The notes beneath the pieces are model-generated. The model saw nothing but the letters and a program-made list of their open reading frames with translations, searched no databases and was not told the origin of the DNA. A stretch of 64,000 nt of DNA from contig JALQPE010000092.1 in the NCBI GenBank assembly GCA_030407315.1, positions 1 to 64,000 on the forward strand. The letters run 5' to 3'. This DNA is from Asparagopsis taxiformis (taxonomy: Eukaryota; Rhodophyta; Florideophyceae; Bonnemaisoniales; Bonnemaisoniaceae). This document shows positions 32,278-42,989 of the stretch, piece after piece. How positions within the stretch are numbered: position 1 is the first letter of the stretch; every line of letters starts with the position of its first letter. The position numbers and the translations under genes were made by a program.

Positions 32278-33246
32278 ATGGTACTCTTGTGGAGGGCCGA
32301 CGACCCGAACCAGCAGGCGGGTCCATCCACTGCTAAGATGGACAGCTCTCTCTCTTCCGGCGTCAAGAAGTTCTTCTTCTTCGAGAACGTCACTATGCGC
32401 GGCAAGCCCGACGAGGAGAAAGCGCTCGAACTCCTCGCCCACCTCGAGGGCGAGGCATTCGAATTCTACTACGAAACGTTCGCCAAGGATGGAGCGCTGA
32501 CGGAAGAGGCTATGAACTACGCCCTAGTCAAAAAGGCCTTCATAGATCGCTTCGGAGTCAAAACCGAGCCGAGTGACGATATTCACAGTGCCATTGATGA
32601 GGTACTGGATCCTGAGGATCTTCTCGGATCGCTCAAAACTATGGATCGTCTGTTTGAAAAGGCATCCTTTAATGATGAAGCTAAGTTCGGCCTTCTGAGG
32701 AATGCACTCTCCCGCTTCCCAGAACTGGCCCAGTTCGCGATCTATAGCGGTGCTACACACTACTCCGACCTCAAGAAAGTGGTGCGTGACTTCGACCAGG
32801 GTCGCAAGGACTTCCTATCTTCCGTCCCGTATCAAGATGCCGGGAAACAGCACCACCTCGATTCCACCTACGGATCTAAGCGGGTACTGAACCGTCCTGA
32901 CACACGAACGTCACAGGTAGAGAGCAAGGTAGACAAGCTAGCAGAGCAGCTTGCCGAACTCTCCCTCATCGTCCACAAGCAGACGGGGTCGTCCTCGTTG
33001 GATAGGCGCGAAACGACTCGTCCTTGCTCCTTCTGTCAGAAGCCTGGACATGGGGATAAATCCTGCCCCGAAAACCCACACCGAGACACCCGTTGCTCCA
33101 AATGTGGTAGTCTGAGTCATTCTGTTGCGACATGCTATATTCGCCAGAAGGACACGGAGAAGCAGAGGAGCCCCTTTAACGGTAGGTGTGGTGCAATATC
33201 ACGTGGCGGTACGCCTGCGCGACGTGTAACGTCGCAAAGTTCGTAA
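32278..33246 (+). CDS. gag: Ty3/gypsy-type Gag polyprotein
   Basis: A 322-residue ORF with ATG at 32278 (an upstream TTG extension is ignored). The N-terminal two thirds match a retrotransposon capsid: KFFFFENVTMRGKPDEEKA, then a LAHLEGEAFEFYYETF helix. The nucleocapsid end carries two Cys-rich knuckles, CSFCQKPGHGDKSC (CX2CX4HX4C) and CSKCGSLSHSVATC (CX2CX4HX4C). Gag coats the element RNA. The ORF is intact, unlike the pol pieces that follow. The stop is followed by about 1.15 kb of unrelated DNA. Confidence 0.85.
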   Translation: MVLLWRADDPNQQAGPSTAKMDSSLSSGVKKFFFFENVTMRGKPDEEKALELLAHLEGEAFEFYYETFAKDGALTEEAMNYALVKKAFIDRFGVKTEPSDDIHSAIDEVLDPEDLLGSLKTMDRLFEKASFNDEAKFGLLRNALSRFPELAQFAIYSGATHYSDLKKVVRDFDQGRKDFLSSVPYQDAGKQHHLDSTYGSKRVLNRPDTRTSQVESKVDKLAEQLAELSLIVHKQTGSSSLDRRETTRPCSFCQKPGHGDKSCPENPHRDTRCSKCGSLSHSVATCYIRQKDTEKQRSPFNGRCGAISRGGTPARRVTSQSS

Positions 33247-34397
33247 TTTATTATCAAATTTTATTTTTCATAAGTGGTCTAATTTTTCGCACCACAGTGA
33301 ATCACTGGGCACAACACACGTGTAACCAGTGGTACACTTTTATGTACACTGACACTAACTTTTGTACAACACACTCACACTGCGTGGACCGTGCTGGCCA
33401 CGCAACCCACTTAGGGTTTTTCCGACCGCCCTACTGTACCAGTCTTTAGCCTATCCCCTGAAAACCGTAGAAGTTCACTTAGGGCTAGCCACCGTGCTGT
33501 AACATAGTATTTATTCTACGGTGGATCGCCCAGTTCTTCGATTGTAAAGCAGCGGAAGTTCGGTTGTCATTTTGCTCCCAAGTTGCGTTTCGCCGTCTCA
33601 TCCAGCCTGCTTCTCCCTTGGCTATAGCGCCTGGCACCCTTCCGGTACCCGTTCGTCGCTGATCCAGCGTTTGACTTTTGGCTTCCACCTGCTGTATCAG
33701 CATTGCTCCTTTACCACGCGCGACCTGTGGCGCGCGTGCCTCTCTATCAGGAGTCTTCGTCCTCTTGGTGTACCACCGGACCTGATCGTGTCACTTAGCT
33801 CCCATCCTGCGGATCGCAGTAACTGTTTGCCTACTCTGCCTGTGGCTATAGTGCGTGGCACAAGTCAGGCCTTACTCTTGCCGCTGTATCAGCGCCTCCG
33901 GCATCGCCGTCTCGCTGTACCAGCTTCTCCTCTACCCTTTCAGGGTCTCTTCCCTGCACGTGCCACCCGTGGCACGCGTGCCCACTCCCTCTTCTCCACC
34001 TATCAGATACCCTCATCTGCTTGGTGGACCACCATTCACGCTGTATCTGCTCCCCTTCATTTCCTTCTCGACCGTTGGTCATTCCCTCACACACTAAGTG
34101 TCCGTTGACACTCGGTGTATCACCGTCACACACTACCACTTCAGTGTACCACTGATACAGTTTTTGCGCTATCCCTTCTACCCCTTTAGGGTTGGCCTGA
34201 CAAGCCAACCTCTCACCTGCATAGCAGTATCACTTGAACCAAGATTCTCAACGTATCGTCTGTGTGGCCTTACAACCCACAGTCAAGCAGGCGATCCGCC
34301 TTAGCTCTACCACCTCTACCCTGAGCCTGACTACCGATACAGGAGGTCTCGAACACCTCGCGGTGCTTAGCCGAATCGGCTCACTACCCTAAGTCGA
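33247..34397 (+). mobile_element. Non-coding LTR-like insertion between gag and pol
   Basis: About 1.15 kb with no supported ORF that separates gag from the next pol piece. Its last part (34245-34425) matches the repeat at 20985-21165. The CCTGAAAACCG...CTTAGGGCTAGCCAC segment near 33455-33490 resembles CCGGGAAAACCTTAGGGTTAGCCAAC at 18857. It looks like a solo LTR or an untranslated part of the element family in the 17-21 kb block. Confidence 0.5.
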
Positions 34398-34425
34398 ATG
34401 GACAGCCCGGCATTGCACTACAGTA
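34245..34425 (+). repeat. Repeat shared with 21 kb region, copy 2
   Basis: Partner of 20985-21165, with the words listed there in the same order and orientation. It overlaps the first codons of the next pol ORF, so the repeat may be part of the element itself. Confidence 0.75.
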
Positions 34426-35471
34426 GGGATGACACCTCCCGCGCGAATCAGGTTACCGTAGTAACTGCGACTCCCGACGTCGTTGGCACTACCAAACGTA
34501 CCATGACGGGAGAAGCGGTTCCGAAGCAACGTCGAGCTGAGGGGATCAATACAGACAACCTCATGCATCCAACGTCGGGTCGTATCCTACCTCCCTTGCA
34601 ACTGGAACCTCTTCCCAAGCGAGGGAAGAAAAACCGCAAGGCGAAGAAAAAGAACACTTCCAAGAAGGTTTTTCAAGATCACGTCGGAAAGTACGACGTT
34701 GTTGGAGAGCTCGCTAATGCGTCTACGGGCCTCACATTCGGCCAACTCCTCCGTGGAGACGCCGCCGAAGCCGCCAAAGAGATGCGACGTCTCTTCTTGC
34801 CTCATAAGAATCGCCGACCGAGTAAGGCTGCGCCAGCCTTAAACGTTCAGAACTAACGAGTTCTGATGGTCGCGCCAGTTCGTATCTATGGGTGAGAGAT
34901 TCGCGCGCTCCTAGATACTGGGGCTATACCCAATATCATCTCTGCAGATCTCGCCCGTCAGTTGTGCCTCCTGCCGAAGCGTACCAAGCAGAGGATTACG
35001 GTCGCAGATGGGTCGGGCGCCAACTGCATTGGTCGTGTCAAAGATGTGCCCATAACGTTTGGAAACCTCACAGCTTCCATGGATTTCCTCACCATCGAAA
35101 AGGCACCTATCGGTCTCATCATCGGCTTACCGGCCATGGAAGACCTGCAGGCTAAACTGGACATTGGGAGTCGAGTCGTCGAGATACAGCTTGGCGAAGA
35201 ATCGGCACGGATTGGGCTAGAACCCGATAACGGCCTCCACTTCCTTCCCTAGGGTGGTAGTGAAAGCGAAGACTTCACGTCCCTCAGTGCCGACGAAGGA
35301 GCCTCGACGACTTCTTCAGGGGACGAAGACGAAGGTACGCTCATTGTCGCCCAAGTTGACTTCTCCAAACCGCAAGCAGCGGTCGAAGAGGAGAGCGACC
35401 TCTCGGAGACCGAAGAGCACGACAAGCTCGTCGAAGAGAAGCTCGCGCACTGTCAGGGATCAGCCCTCTAG
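34398..35471 (+). pseudogene. Gypsy pol, pre-protease and protease region, broken
   Basis: The first piece (34398-34856) is a basic pre-protease segment with KRGKKNRKAKKKN. Next, in another frame, comes a retropepsin: ALLDTGAIPNIISADLA is the catalytic D-T-G-A loop, and GLIIGLPAME is the Ile-Leu-Gly strand near its end. An in-frame TGA lies about 10 codons before the active site. An in-frame TAG at 35250-35252 is followed by an acidic tail that continues in the same frame to 35471. The protease cannot be made as it stands unless stops are read through. Confidence 0.75.
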
Positions 35472-36215
35472 ACCTCATGGTAAACACTAGATTCCTGTTC
35501 TTATAACACCATACCCCGACCAACCAATAAGATAGTACCATTCCACAGAGACCAAAGCTCCCAACTACAAGGGAAGCTTACAGTAACCACTCCTACGAGG
35601 CTACTTACAGCTTTCCACATACCTTACACCACCTAGGAGACACTTGAGCAGGCTACTTACATGTTATGATAGACTTACAACACCTGTCATGTGACTGACA
35701 CGGTTACTTACAAGATTACATGGCTTTTTCAGTCACTTTCGCCCCACTTACAGGGTTACTTACACACATACGCCCGTATGACAGGTAACTTACAACTGTA
35801 ACTGACGGAAACCTCGTTTTTTCAATGAAATTTCAACTGTAAGCTTACATGTAAGAAATGTAAGCTTACACTGTAAGCCGCCCTGCGGGGCCCGGTCGCG
35901 CCCGGCTCCAGGTTTCCACGTGTCAGGGGTTCCTGCCGAACATTGCTGGACTCTTACACGTGTTACATTGCTGGACTCTTACACGTGGCCCTCCCTGTCA
36001 CACTCTCCTTATGACCGTTTCCAGATCCGCCACCACCAACAATATCTCCCATTCTCCTCTCCTATTGGTTGATCTCCCGATGCCTACTCCTCGTAGCTCC
36101 TCGTAGTTACCCTTCATTTTACCCCTCCTAGAGCTACCTCCTAGTCTATATAAACTACCCTCCGCTCCCCACCTCAGGGATTCGGAGGTACCTTCGACCG
36201 GAACATCTTCTCCCA
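35472..36215 (+). mobile_element. Non-coding insertion in pol, with TACTTACA repeats and a promoter-like end
   Basis: About 740 bp separate the protease from reverse transcriptase. The words (G)CTACTTACA and GTTACTTACA recur every 30-60 bp from 35600 to 35800. ATTGCTGGACTCTTACACGTG is duplicated in tandem near 35940-35985. Near the end lies TCTATATAAACT (36145), a good TATA box. This fits a solo LTR. I did not find a target-site duplication. Confidence 0.5.
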
Positions 36216-36217
36216 AG

Positions 36218-37418
36218 TTGTGCCTTAACCCCCACACGCACCTGTCAACATCGGATAGACGAGTTATAACGGAATCGTTGAAGGATTTCGGGATCGTCGC
36301 TTGGTCTTTTCACGATCTCAGGAAAGCCGACGTCTCGGTTAAACACTCCTTTGAGTTAGAAGATGCCACCCCGGTCTACCACCAACCTCGTCGGTTGTCA
36401 CCGAAACACAACGAGGTAGTACGATCCGAAATCGATCGCATGCTAGATGCGGGAATCATCACCCCGGCCTCATCGGCATGGTCCTTCCCGGTAGTCATCG
36501 CTACGAAGGACGGGAAACCACGTTTCTGCGTCGACTATCGCATCCTGAATCGTAAGACCAAACCCGATCGTTGGCCAATACCCAGGATCGAAGAAATTTT
36601 CGATGAACTTGGAGGGAATTCCCTCTTTACCACCCTCGATCTCTTCTCTGGGTATTGGCAGATTCGAATGGATACCGCTTGTAAGGAGATGACGACCTTC
36701 GTCACGCGGTACGGCACCTATAAGTTGGAAGTTATGCCTTTTGGATTAATGAATGCCCCGTCCACAGAGGATGATGGATGAGATGGTCAAGGATCTGCCG
36801 TTCGTCCGAGCGTACCTAGACGACGTAGTGGTATTCTCTAAAAACATGGAAGAACATGTCTCTCACCTTCGTATCCTTTTCGAGACTCTAAGTCAGAGGG
36901 GTTTGAAGCTGAAGATCGTCAAATGCTTCTTCGCTCAACCTAAAGTCGAGTTGCTTGGTTACATCGTTAGCCACGATGGGGTGTCAGTAGACCCCGCCAA
37001 GATTTCTGCCATTAGAGACGTAGCTCCGCCGCAAACTGCTTCCGAGCTCCGCAGCTTCCTCGGTTTGGCGGGCTACTATCGCCGGTTCATTAAGGGGTTT
37101 GCCGACATCTCGGCTTCTCTATTCCCGTATACTTCTTCTGGACGTTCCTTTGAATGGACAGAGGAGATGAATCAGGCATTCGGGACGCTGAAGGAAAAAA
37201 TAACTTCGGCTCCCGTCCTTTCCTTCCCCGACTTCGATACAGCCTTCGTAGTCGAGACAGATGCATCCTCCGTATCTGTCGGAGCTGTCCTAGCACAGAA
37301 GAAGGAAGACGGGCGTATTCATCCTATTCAATTCGCGAGCAGGACGATTAATTCGGACGAGAGAAAATATTCGGCATGCGAACGAGAAGCCCTAGCACAC
37401 AGCATGAGCAATTTTTGA
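36218..37418 (+). pseudogene. Gypsy reverse transcriptase and partial RNase H, broken
   Basis: Two overlapping frames. The first (36218-36781) has the RT fingers and palm: WSFPVVIATKDGKPRFCVDYR, then LFTTLDLFSGYWQI and FVTRYGTYKLEVMPFG. A small deletion near 36763, at the LMNAPST segment, shifts the frame. The second (36753-37418) carries the active-site YLDDVVVFS, then FLGLAGYYRRFI, and the start of RNase H (FVVETDASSVSVGAVLAQ). Homology stops abruptly at about 37410, where a CCAGT/ACTGG-rich repeat begins; the rest of RNase H and integrase are missing. This is a truncated Ty3/gypsy copy. Confidence 0.85.
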
Positions 37419-37419
37419 A

Positions 37420-37850
37420 AAAACCATTGATTTCACTGGTATGAACCAGTAGATTTGGATGGAATAGCCGGCCAGGGCAAAATTTGTAAATTTTATTGGA
37501 AAAAACCACGCGACGTGGCTGGATACAGTAGAGAAATGGGATGGAAAAAAACAGAGGAAAGCATTGGCCAGGCCAGGCTGAAAGGCTGGTTCTGTACTGT
37601 AGTTGGGTATGGTTTTTTGATGGTTTTAGATTTGCGCCCGTCCATTCGCTGACGGCCAGCGGGGGGTGGGATAAAACTATTGAAATTATTAATTTCGGCT
37701 ATGGAATGACGGGAATGGCAAACCAGCGACGGATACAGTACGAAGGGTGGTTGAAACCAGTGCATGGACTAGTTTGGGAGGCTGGTTTCGATGGTTTTGG
37801 CGGTTCCATTACAGTAGGTGTAGTGTGGGACATGGTGTAAATGAACTTAC
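37420..37850. repeat. CCAGT/ACTGG and TACAGTA word-rich patch
   Basis: Short words (ACTGGT, ACCAGT, CTGGTT, TACAGTA, GGCCAGG) recur in both orientations. GGTTGAAACCAGTGCATGG here resembles GGTTGAAAACCAGTGGATTGG on the reverse strand at 43430-43460, so the two patches seem related. It begins where the reverse transcriptase gene is cut. Confidence 0.45.
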
Positions 37851-38407
37851 GCATGAGCAATGTCTTGGGGTGAGCTGCTTGTAGGCTAGGTGCATGTATG
37901 GAATTGTTTCTTGGAATATATTCTGGTGTTGCCGTGAAGGAGGGAAATTTACTATGCTGAGGTAGGTGAGAAGGTGGAAAGCGAGGAAATAATTGATAGG
38001 CAGTATAGTATTGTAGTACTGGAAGGGAGGTGAATTGGGCGGTGGGGTCGGAGTGAACACGGGAATTAAAATGAGGAGTGGAGCGATTGACGTTGTACAG
38101 TAGGTCAGGAAATGGTTTGGCATCGCGGTCATAATCTGCATATATGCAGATTGGCATTCCACTACTTCCACCGCGTATGCATACGGATCCGTACAAACGT
38201 AATTCTTCCAGGTACTAAGATAGATTTTGAACGACCCATATGCCCGCTCGCATGCACCAGATATCTTATAGGAGGATGTAGAAAGGTACTAGTAGAAGGA
38301 AGGAGGTGAAAGCAGTAAAATGGGCACTTACTAAGTATGAAGGTGACAACAAACACAAAGTTTTACGGAAGGGTTTTAAGTAGCTAGCTCTAGGTATGGG
38401 ACAAGAC

Positions 38408-40040
38408 TCACTTTACGAGGGATATTACAAGCTGTTCATCTTCGTAGAGAGGTTGCAAATATTCTGTGGCGTAGCAGGAAGGGTTGGGGTCCTCAGACGC
38501 CGTAGAGTGAAGGTCAGATTCATCAAATTTGATGGTCTCATATTCATGGGCAGATAAGTTCCTCTTCTTCCGAATCAAACTGGAGAGTAGCTCGCCACCC
38601 GGGATGTAGTCGCGAAGGTCGAAGCAGCCGTGATGTCCAACACATGGGAAGCCATATTCTGCATAATCTTTTGCATTGAGCATTGCGCAGAAGAGGGACT
38701 TCAAACACAGAGCAATTTTGTAAGAGGCGAGAATACTTTGCGTGCTGTAACAGAGAATGTGACGTTGATTGCACGGAGTGAGACTGCTGAGAAGAATCAT
38801 GGCGGTAGTGAGGAAGGATAATTTTATCACCGCTTTTCTCTGCTTTGAGGTACTGGGGGATGAGGAGACAGCATCTGTGTCTGTGACAGAAACAGTATAG
38901 GTGAGCTGAACCATGAGCTCATCACAGCCGAGTGTGAAAGCGTTGAAGATTTTGTCGTTTTCTTCATAAACTTTGTGTGCTTCGGCACTGTTTCCGTACG
39001 CTCTCATTGCGGTCGGAATGGAATCGGGGGACGAATGGGGGGCTCATTGCTTCCAGTCATGAACGAGCCATGATTTCTGCTCGCGGGATTTTCGAGGAGA
39101 GCGGCGCCGAAGTCTTGGTGGAGAAGAAAGAAGGACGATTTGAGGAGCTCCAGTTTCACAGTCTTTTTGGAGTTGTTGAAGAACTCTGTGAGTGCACGCA
39201 GCGCGGAAGTAGCGATTAGAACTGGTGCAGTGTCGGCGGGAGCGAGACCGGAATTTCTGAAAGTGGGGGACGAGGGTGAGGGAGCTTGAATGGATTCCAT
39301 GTCGGAGTCGGTAGATAGTCTTTTCCGCTTTGAAGGGGGCACGAAGAGGTTGTCTTCGTCGGTAGGCATCGCGAGAGCAAATGCTTCGCGAAGAGCTTGA
39401 GATGGGAGGCGCACCCAGGCGGGCTTGTTCAGAGGCACAACAGTCGTGTTGCGAAGTGGATAGCTGCGGAGTTCTTTCGACATTTTAAGGTCATCTTCTT
39501 CTCCAGGGTCTGCTAGTCCTGCCTTGCGCATGGTAGAATCCTTCCATCTAACGATGTGGTCATTGGCCATCGACAAGAAAGCAGAGCCGACGATGGACCG
39601 CTGAAGGTAGACGTGTTTCTTCCCGACAGGGCTGGTGATGAGGGACCGCTTGGACTGTGTGGTGTCTGAAGGACCGGAAGAGAATTGGGAGAAGGACAAC
39701 GCGGCGAGGAGCAGAGCTGGACATTAATTGGAAGGTTGAGAAGGGTTTGCAGAGGAGGTTTCGAACGGAGTGCCAGTCCTCGCCAATTCCTTCATGGTGC
39801 AGTGAGCTACAAAGCGAGAGACTGTGGCTTTGTTGGTGAAAATGCTATTCACGACCTGACAAGCAATGTGCATGTCGGAACCCATGAAACGCCACGCGTG
39901 TTGGTACCCTCTAGAATGGAAGCGAGATAGCGCAAAGTGGCCAATTCATCATGGATAGGAGCGAGAAACCGTTGAAGAAGTGCGGAGTACGTCTCTTCTA
40001 TTTCGCAGAGCAGGTCGTTGTTTTCGTTGGGAGGAGGCAT
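38408..40040 (-). pseudogene. Family X gene, copy 1 (reading frame broken)
   Basis: The minus strand from ATG 40040 gives a helical start (ENNDLLCEIEETYSALLQRF). A second frame (39699-39004) has a basic KRKRLSTDSD patch and SALRALTEFFNNSKKTV. It ends in a TGA that overlaps, as ATGA, the start of the third frame (39007-38408). That third frame continues the same domain: KIFNAFTLGCDELMVQLTYTVS, LTPCNQRHILCYS, then YIPGGELLSSLIRKK and HEYETIKFDESD. These blocks match in order the copies at 44636-45432 and 46325-47851. The step at 39007 equals a one-base loss. I do not recognise the family. Confidence 0.65.
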
Positions 40041-40206
40041 GAGGGAATTGTATGGTGTGGAGAGGGGCAAAGAGCATAGGCGTCGCTTCCAAAACGGGTG
40101 AGGTTGGAGGACTAGTAGACCAGTTGTGGGTGACTATGGATGGACGTTACAGACCGAAGACTACTAGTTTGGCAATACTCAATCCGGCGTTGCTTGATTT
40201 CCAGAT

Positions 40207-40925
40207 TGAGTTTTGCTCGACCAATTCCGGAATGACAAATTTTTTGACCCGCCCCCCGTACATTTCACTCTAGTCTACGAATATGGTGGTAATTAAAATG
40301 TAATTGAAGTAATTGCAATTACATTTTAATGAACGCAGTAGAATCTCGAGATCGACTCGCTGACGAAACAATTACTTTCTGTAATTAGTAGTTGGAATTG
40401 ACCCTCAATTGCAATTACTTCAATTACAATGTAATTACTACCATATTCGTAAACTACAGCAAATTCCATGGGAGGGTCAAAAAATTTCTCATACCGGAAT
40501 TGGTCGAGCAAAACTCAATCCGGCCTAGTTCGTTCCGGCCTAGTTCGTTTCCTGGATTGAGTTTTGCTCGACCAATTCCGGTATGAGAAATTTTTTGACC
40601 CTCCCATGGAATTTGCTGTAGTTTACGAATATGGTAGTAATTACATTGTAATTGAAGTAATTGCAATTGAGGGTCAATTCCAACTACTAATTACAGAAAG
40701 TAATTATTCGCCCAGCGAGTCGGTCTCGAGAATCTAGTGTGCTCCAAAAAATGTAATTGCAATTACTTCAATTACATTGTAATCACCAGCATATTCGTGG
40801 ACTAGAGCGAAATCTGCAGAGGGGTCAAAAAATTTTGTCATACCGGAATTAGGCGAGCAAAACTCAATCCGGACTAGTTTGCTACCCAGATTGAGTTTTG
40901 CTCGACTAAGTCGAGTATGAAAAAA
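40207..40925. repeat. Tandem foldback elements, two full and one cut
   Basis: Unit 1 (40207-40517) and unit 2 (40558-40866) both start TGAGTTTTGCTCGACCAATTCCGG and end with its complement. Unit 2 is an inverted copy of unit 1, so 40207-40866 is one large imperfect palindrome around 40537. A third start at 40891 is cut after about 35 bp. Spacers share ATCCGG(C/A)CTAGTT. Each unit also has a near-palindromic core with TAATTGAAGTAATTGCAATT. No coding content; MITE-like. Confidence 0.85.
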
Positions 40926-41035
40926 CGGCGTCAGGAGGTTCCGAACGGGGTATTACCCCTCTCTTCGTCTTCCAGGACAAGCGTGTGTCTCATGTAAACC
41001 AGTATCCAATATGGTATCTTGGTTTTCTAGTGAAG

Positions 41036-41077
41036 TGGGTCAACGATAGTGCACCATGGTGCACTATCGTTGACCCA
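41036..41077. repeat. Perfect 42-bp palindrome
   Basis: Arms of 21 bp with no loop, centred between 41056 and 41057 (GCACCA/TGGTGC). It sits at the start of the family Z homology; the right arm reads as coding sequence (TIVDPF). Confidence 0.95.
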
Positions 41078-41209
41078 TTTCTCAATCATCTTCGCACATC
41101 CTTCCACCCGTGCTTCTTCTCCCTATACAACCATTACTCGTGGGTGACGGTGAAGCTCTCCAGTTCTACAGCTGTTTACGAATGTGCAAGCAAAACTACT
41201 AGTGAGCAG

Positions 41210-41233
41210 CTTCTCATCCATACGGATGAGAAG
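41210..41233. repeat. Hairpin, 10-bp arms
   Basis: CTTCTCATCC, 4-base loop, GGATGAGAAG. It is the shortest of the five hairpins in the decayed family Z copy. Confidence 0.8.
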
Positions 41234-41301
41234 TAGATTGGCCTGAGAATATTCTCGGATATCTCGCCAAAGGCGTCCGGTGGACCTCTTCTGACCAATT
41301 G

Positions 41302-41345
41302 GTACTGGAGGTACCGGACGTTTAATCATCCGGCACCTCCAGTAC
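41302..41345. repeat. Hairpin, 17-bp arms with one mismatch
   Basis: GTACTGGAGGTACCGGA, 10-base loop, TCCGGCACCTCCAGTAC. The single mismatch shows it is older than the perfect ones, or that the arms differ by one later substitution. Confidence 0.85.
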
Positions 41346-41429
41346 TTCTGCTTTCCGTGATTGCTCTAAACCTGAGGAGGTCACAAAGGGTTCTGTCCTT
41401 CAGACGTGAAGCCGGTTTCTGTCTTCGAA

Positions 41430-41475
41430 GACATGGAAAGAACAGGAGTCCATCGACTCCTGTTCTTTCCATGTC
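41430..41475. repeat. Perfect hairpin, 21-bp arms
   Basis: Left arm 41430-41450 begins GACATGGAAAGAACAGG; 4-base loop; right arm 41455-41475 is its exact reverse complement. Confidence 0.95.
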
Positions 41476-41681
41476 ATCTTATCCTACACTCTGGATAGTC
41501 CTGGAAGTATTTCTTCGAGAACAGAGAGCCAATCAGACTACTGCTTCCGATACCGTTTCATATCCTCTACATCCATGTGCACTAGTCTATCCTGTCTCAA
41601 AGTATGAATCTGGAGAATGCGAGGTACAGAAGCTCATGGGACGCTGGTTTCGGCCTCTTACCGCTGGTGTTCGAAAGGTCT

Positions 41682-41735
41682 GTCTCATCCACAACTGTAC
41701 TCCTGAACTATAGTTCAGGAGTACAGTTGTGGATG
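41682..41735. repeat. Perfect palindrome of about 54 bp
   Basis: Left half from about 41682 (CTCATCCACAACTGTACTCC...) encodes LIHNCTPEL; the right half is its exact reverse complement with no loop. The intact family Z gene runs on from the same peptide (LLHNCSPSL) without any palindrome. Confidence 0.95.
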
Positions 41736-41859
41736 AGAGCATATATGCTCCGTCAACTTTTCTACTCGTTCTATGACACATGGTGGTCCATCTTTCCTCG
41801 ATGGCGGACCTTTTTCTATCACCACTAGAGGATATAGATACCCTCCGAGGGCAGGCTAG

Positions 41860-42989
41860 CTTTCTATTACTACTCGGTACAATATTGTTTATATAAATTT
41901 ATATATTGCTAACAATCTATGTGCCCTTCTCTATTTTCCCACCTCACACAACATAAAAACATTAAATCTTTACGTGAAAGTCTTTTCTGCTCTGCTCCCT
42001 GATAATAACTCATTCCATCTATACGTACATACACTCCAATATCTTTTTGTGCTTTTCAGCAACTACTTGTAAATCCCTATTTACACATATTCCATACCGC
42101 GTCCTTTCGACTTCATACTTCTGATTTTATTCTCATTCTCTGAACATCTTTGTTCTTTCACTGTACTCACGGCGCATGGTGCGCTGTAAGATTTGTGACC
42201 ATCTTGGACGTCTTCTTCCGCTGTGCGGCACAATTGTCCGCCATTTTTTGACATAGCAAAAAGTGCGCGCTCCTGTTTTGCCAAGCGTCATACCAAGCGT
42301 CTTTTCTGACCGCCACGGGCACCTTCTGTCGACATTTAAGCGCCTACCGTCACTCTTTTCCACTCTTCTCGTCACTCTCTCTCGGTATCACCCAGGTTTT
42401 TCCCTATAGGGGATCTCCTTCTGCTTTCTCAATTCCCTCCCCCTTCCCATGTAACCATGTAAGTTCTCCATCTCTACTCTGACCAAGACGCTACAACAAA
42501 TACTAACAGACTTTCTCTCTCCCATACTTCGGTTCTTCCTTCTCATTCTCCCATCCCGCTCCCCTTTCGGTACGTATTTTCACCTTCTCTTCAACCGCTT
42601 TGGGTTCATTTCAATTTCTAACTTTTTCCTCTATTGATCATCTCCATACTTCATTTCGTCTCTACTCTACTCCGAAATAGGAAATAGGCTTTAGTTTTCT
42701 ACAGCTCACAGTACATAGATAGCAGTTTTGTAGAGTAGAAATGGTAGTACTATCAATACTTTAATTCAGCGCTCTTTCAGAATAAACTTTCTGTCTCCTT
42801 CCCTACCGGGAAGAAGACGCAATTCTGGTCGACATGACCAATCTGTCCTATTTTCAGTTCTTATCCGTCCTACCCTTTCCATCCTATAGATCCTATGACT
42901 GGAATAGTGGCGTCTCCAACCCGCCGAAAGCCAACGTCCCACCCTATACATTCCGTCCCGTCCGCTGGTAAATTTCCACTCCTTTCTAC
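41860..42989. other. AT- and pyrimidine-rich spacer
   Basis: About 1.1 kb with no gene recognised. It starts with an AT-rich run (TATATAAATTTATATATTG near 41889) and is rich in TTCT/CTTC words. Confidence 0.5.

Larger units (their letters stand above)
41036..41859 (+). pseudogene. Family Z gene copy, decayed and split by hairpins
   Basis: Homologous to the family Z gene at 62557-64000. Matches in order: FLNHLRTS...FFSLYNHYSW (with LLEHLNRS...FFSSPYSYYSW), LWIVLEVF, then GRWFRPLTAGVRKVCLIHN (with GSWFLPLTSGVRKVGLLHN), and, in another frame, THGGPSFLDGGPFSI ending YPPRAG and a TAG at 41857-41859. The intact gene ends in THGGPSFMDGGSFSI...YPPRTA. Five hairpins or palindromes interrupt this copy and none occurs at the corresponding places of the intact gene that I checked. 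The N-terminal half is missing. Confidence 0.75.

Noticed and set aside
39000..39010. Programmed -1 frameshift at the ATGA overlap in family X copy 1
   Set aside because: No slippery heptamer lies before the stop, and the copy has other frame changes upstream; decay is simpler.
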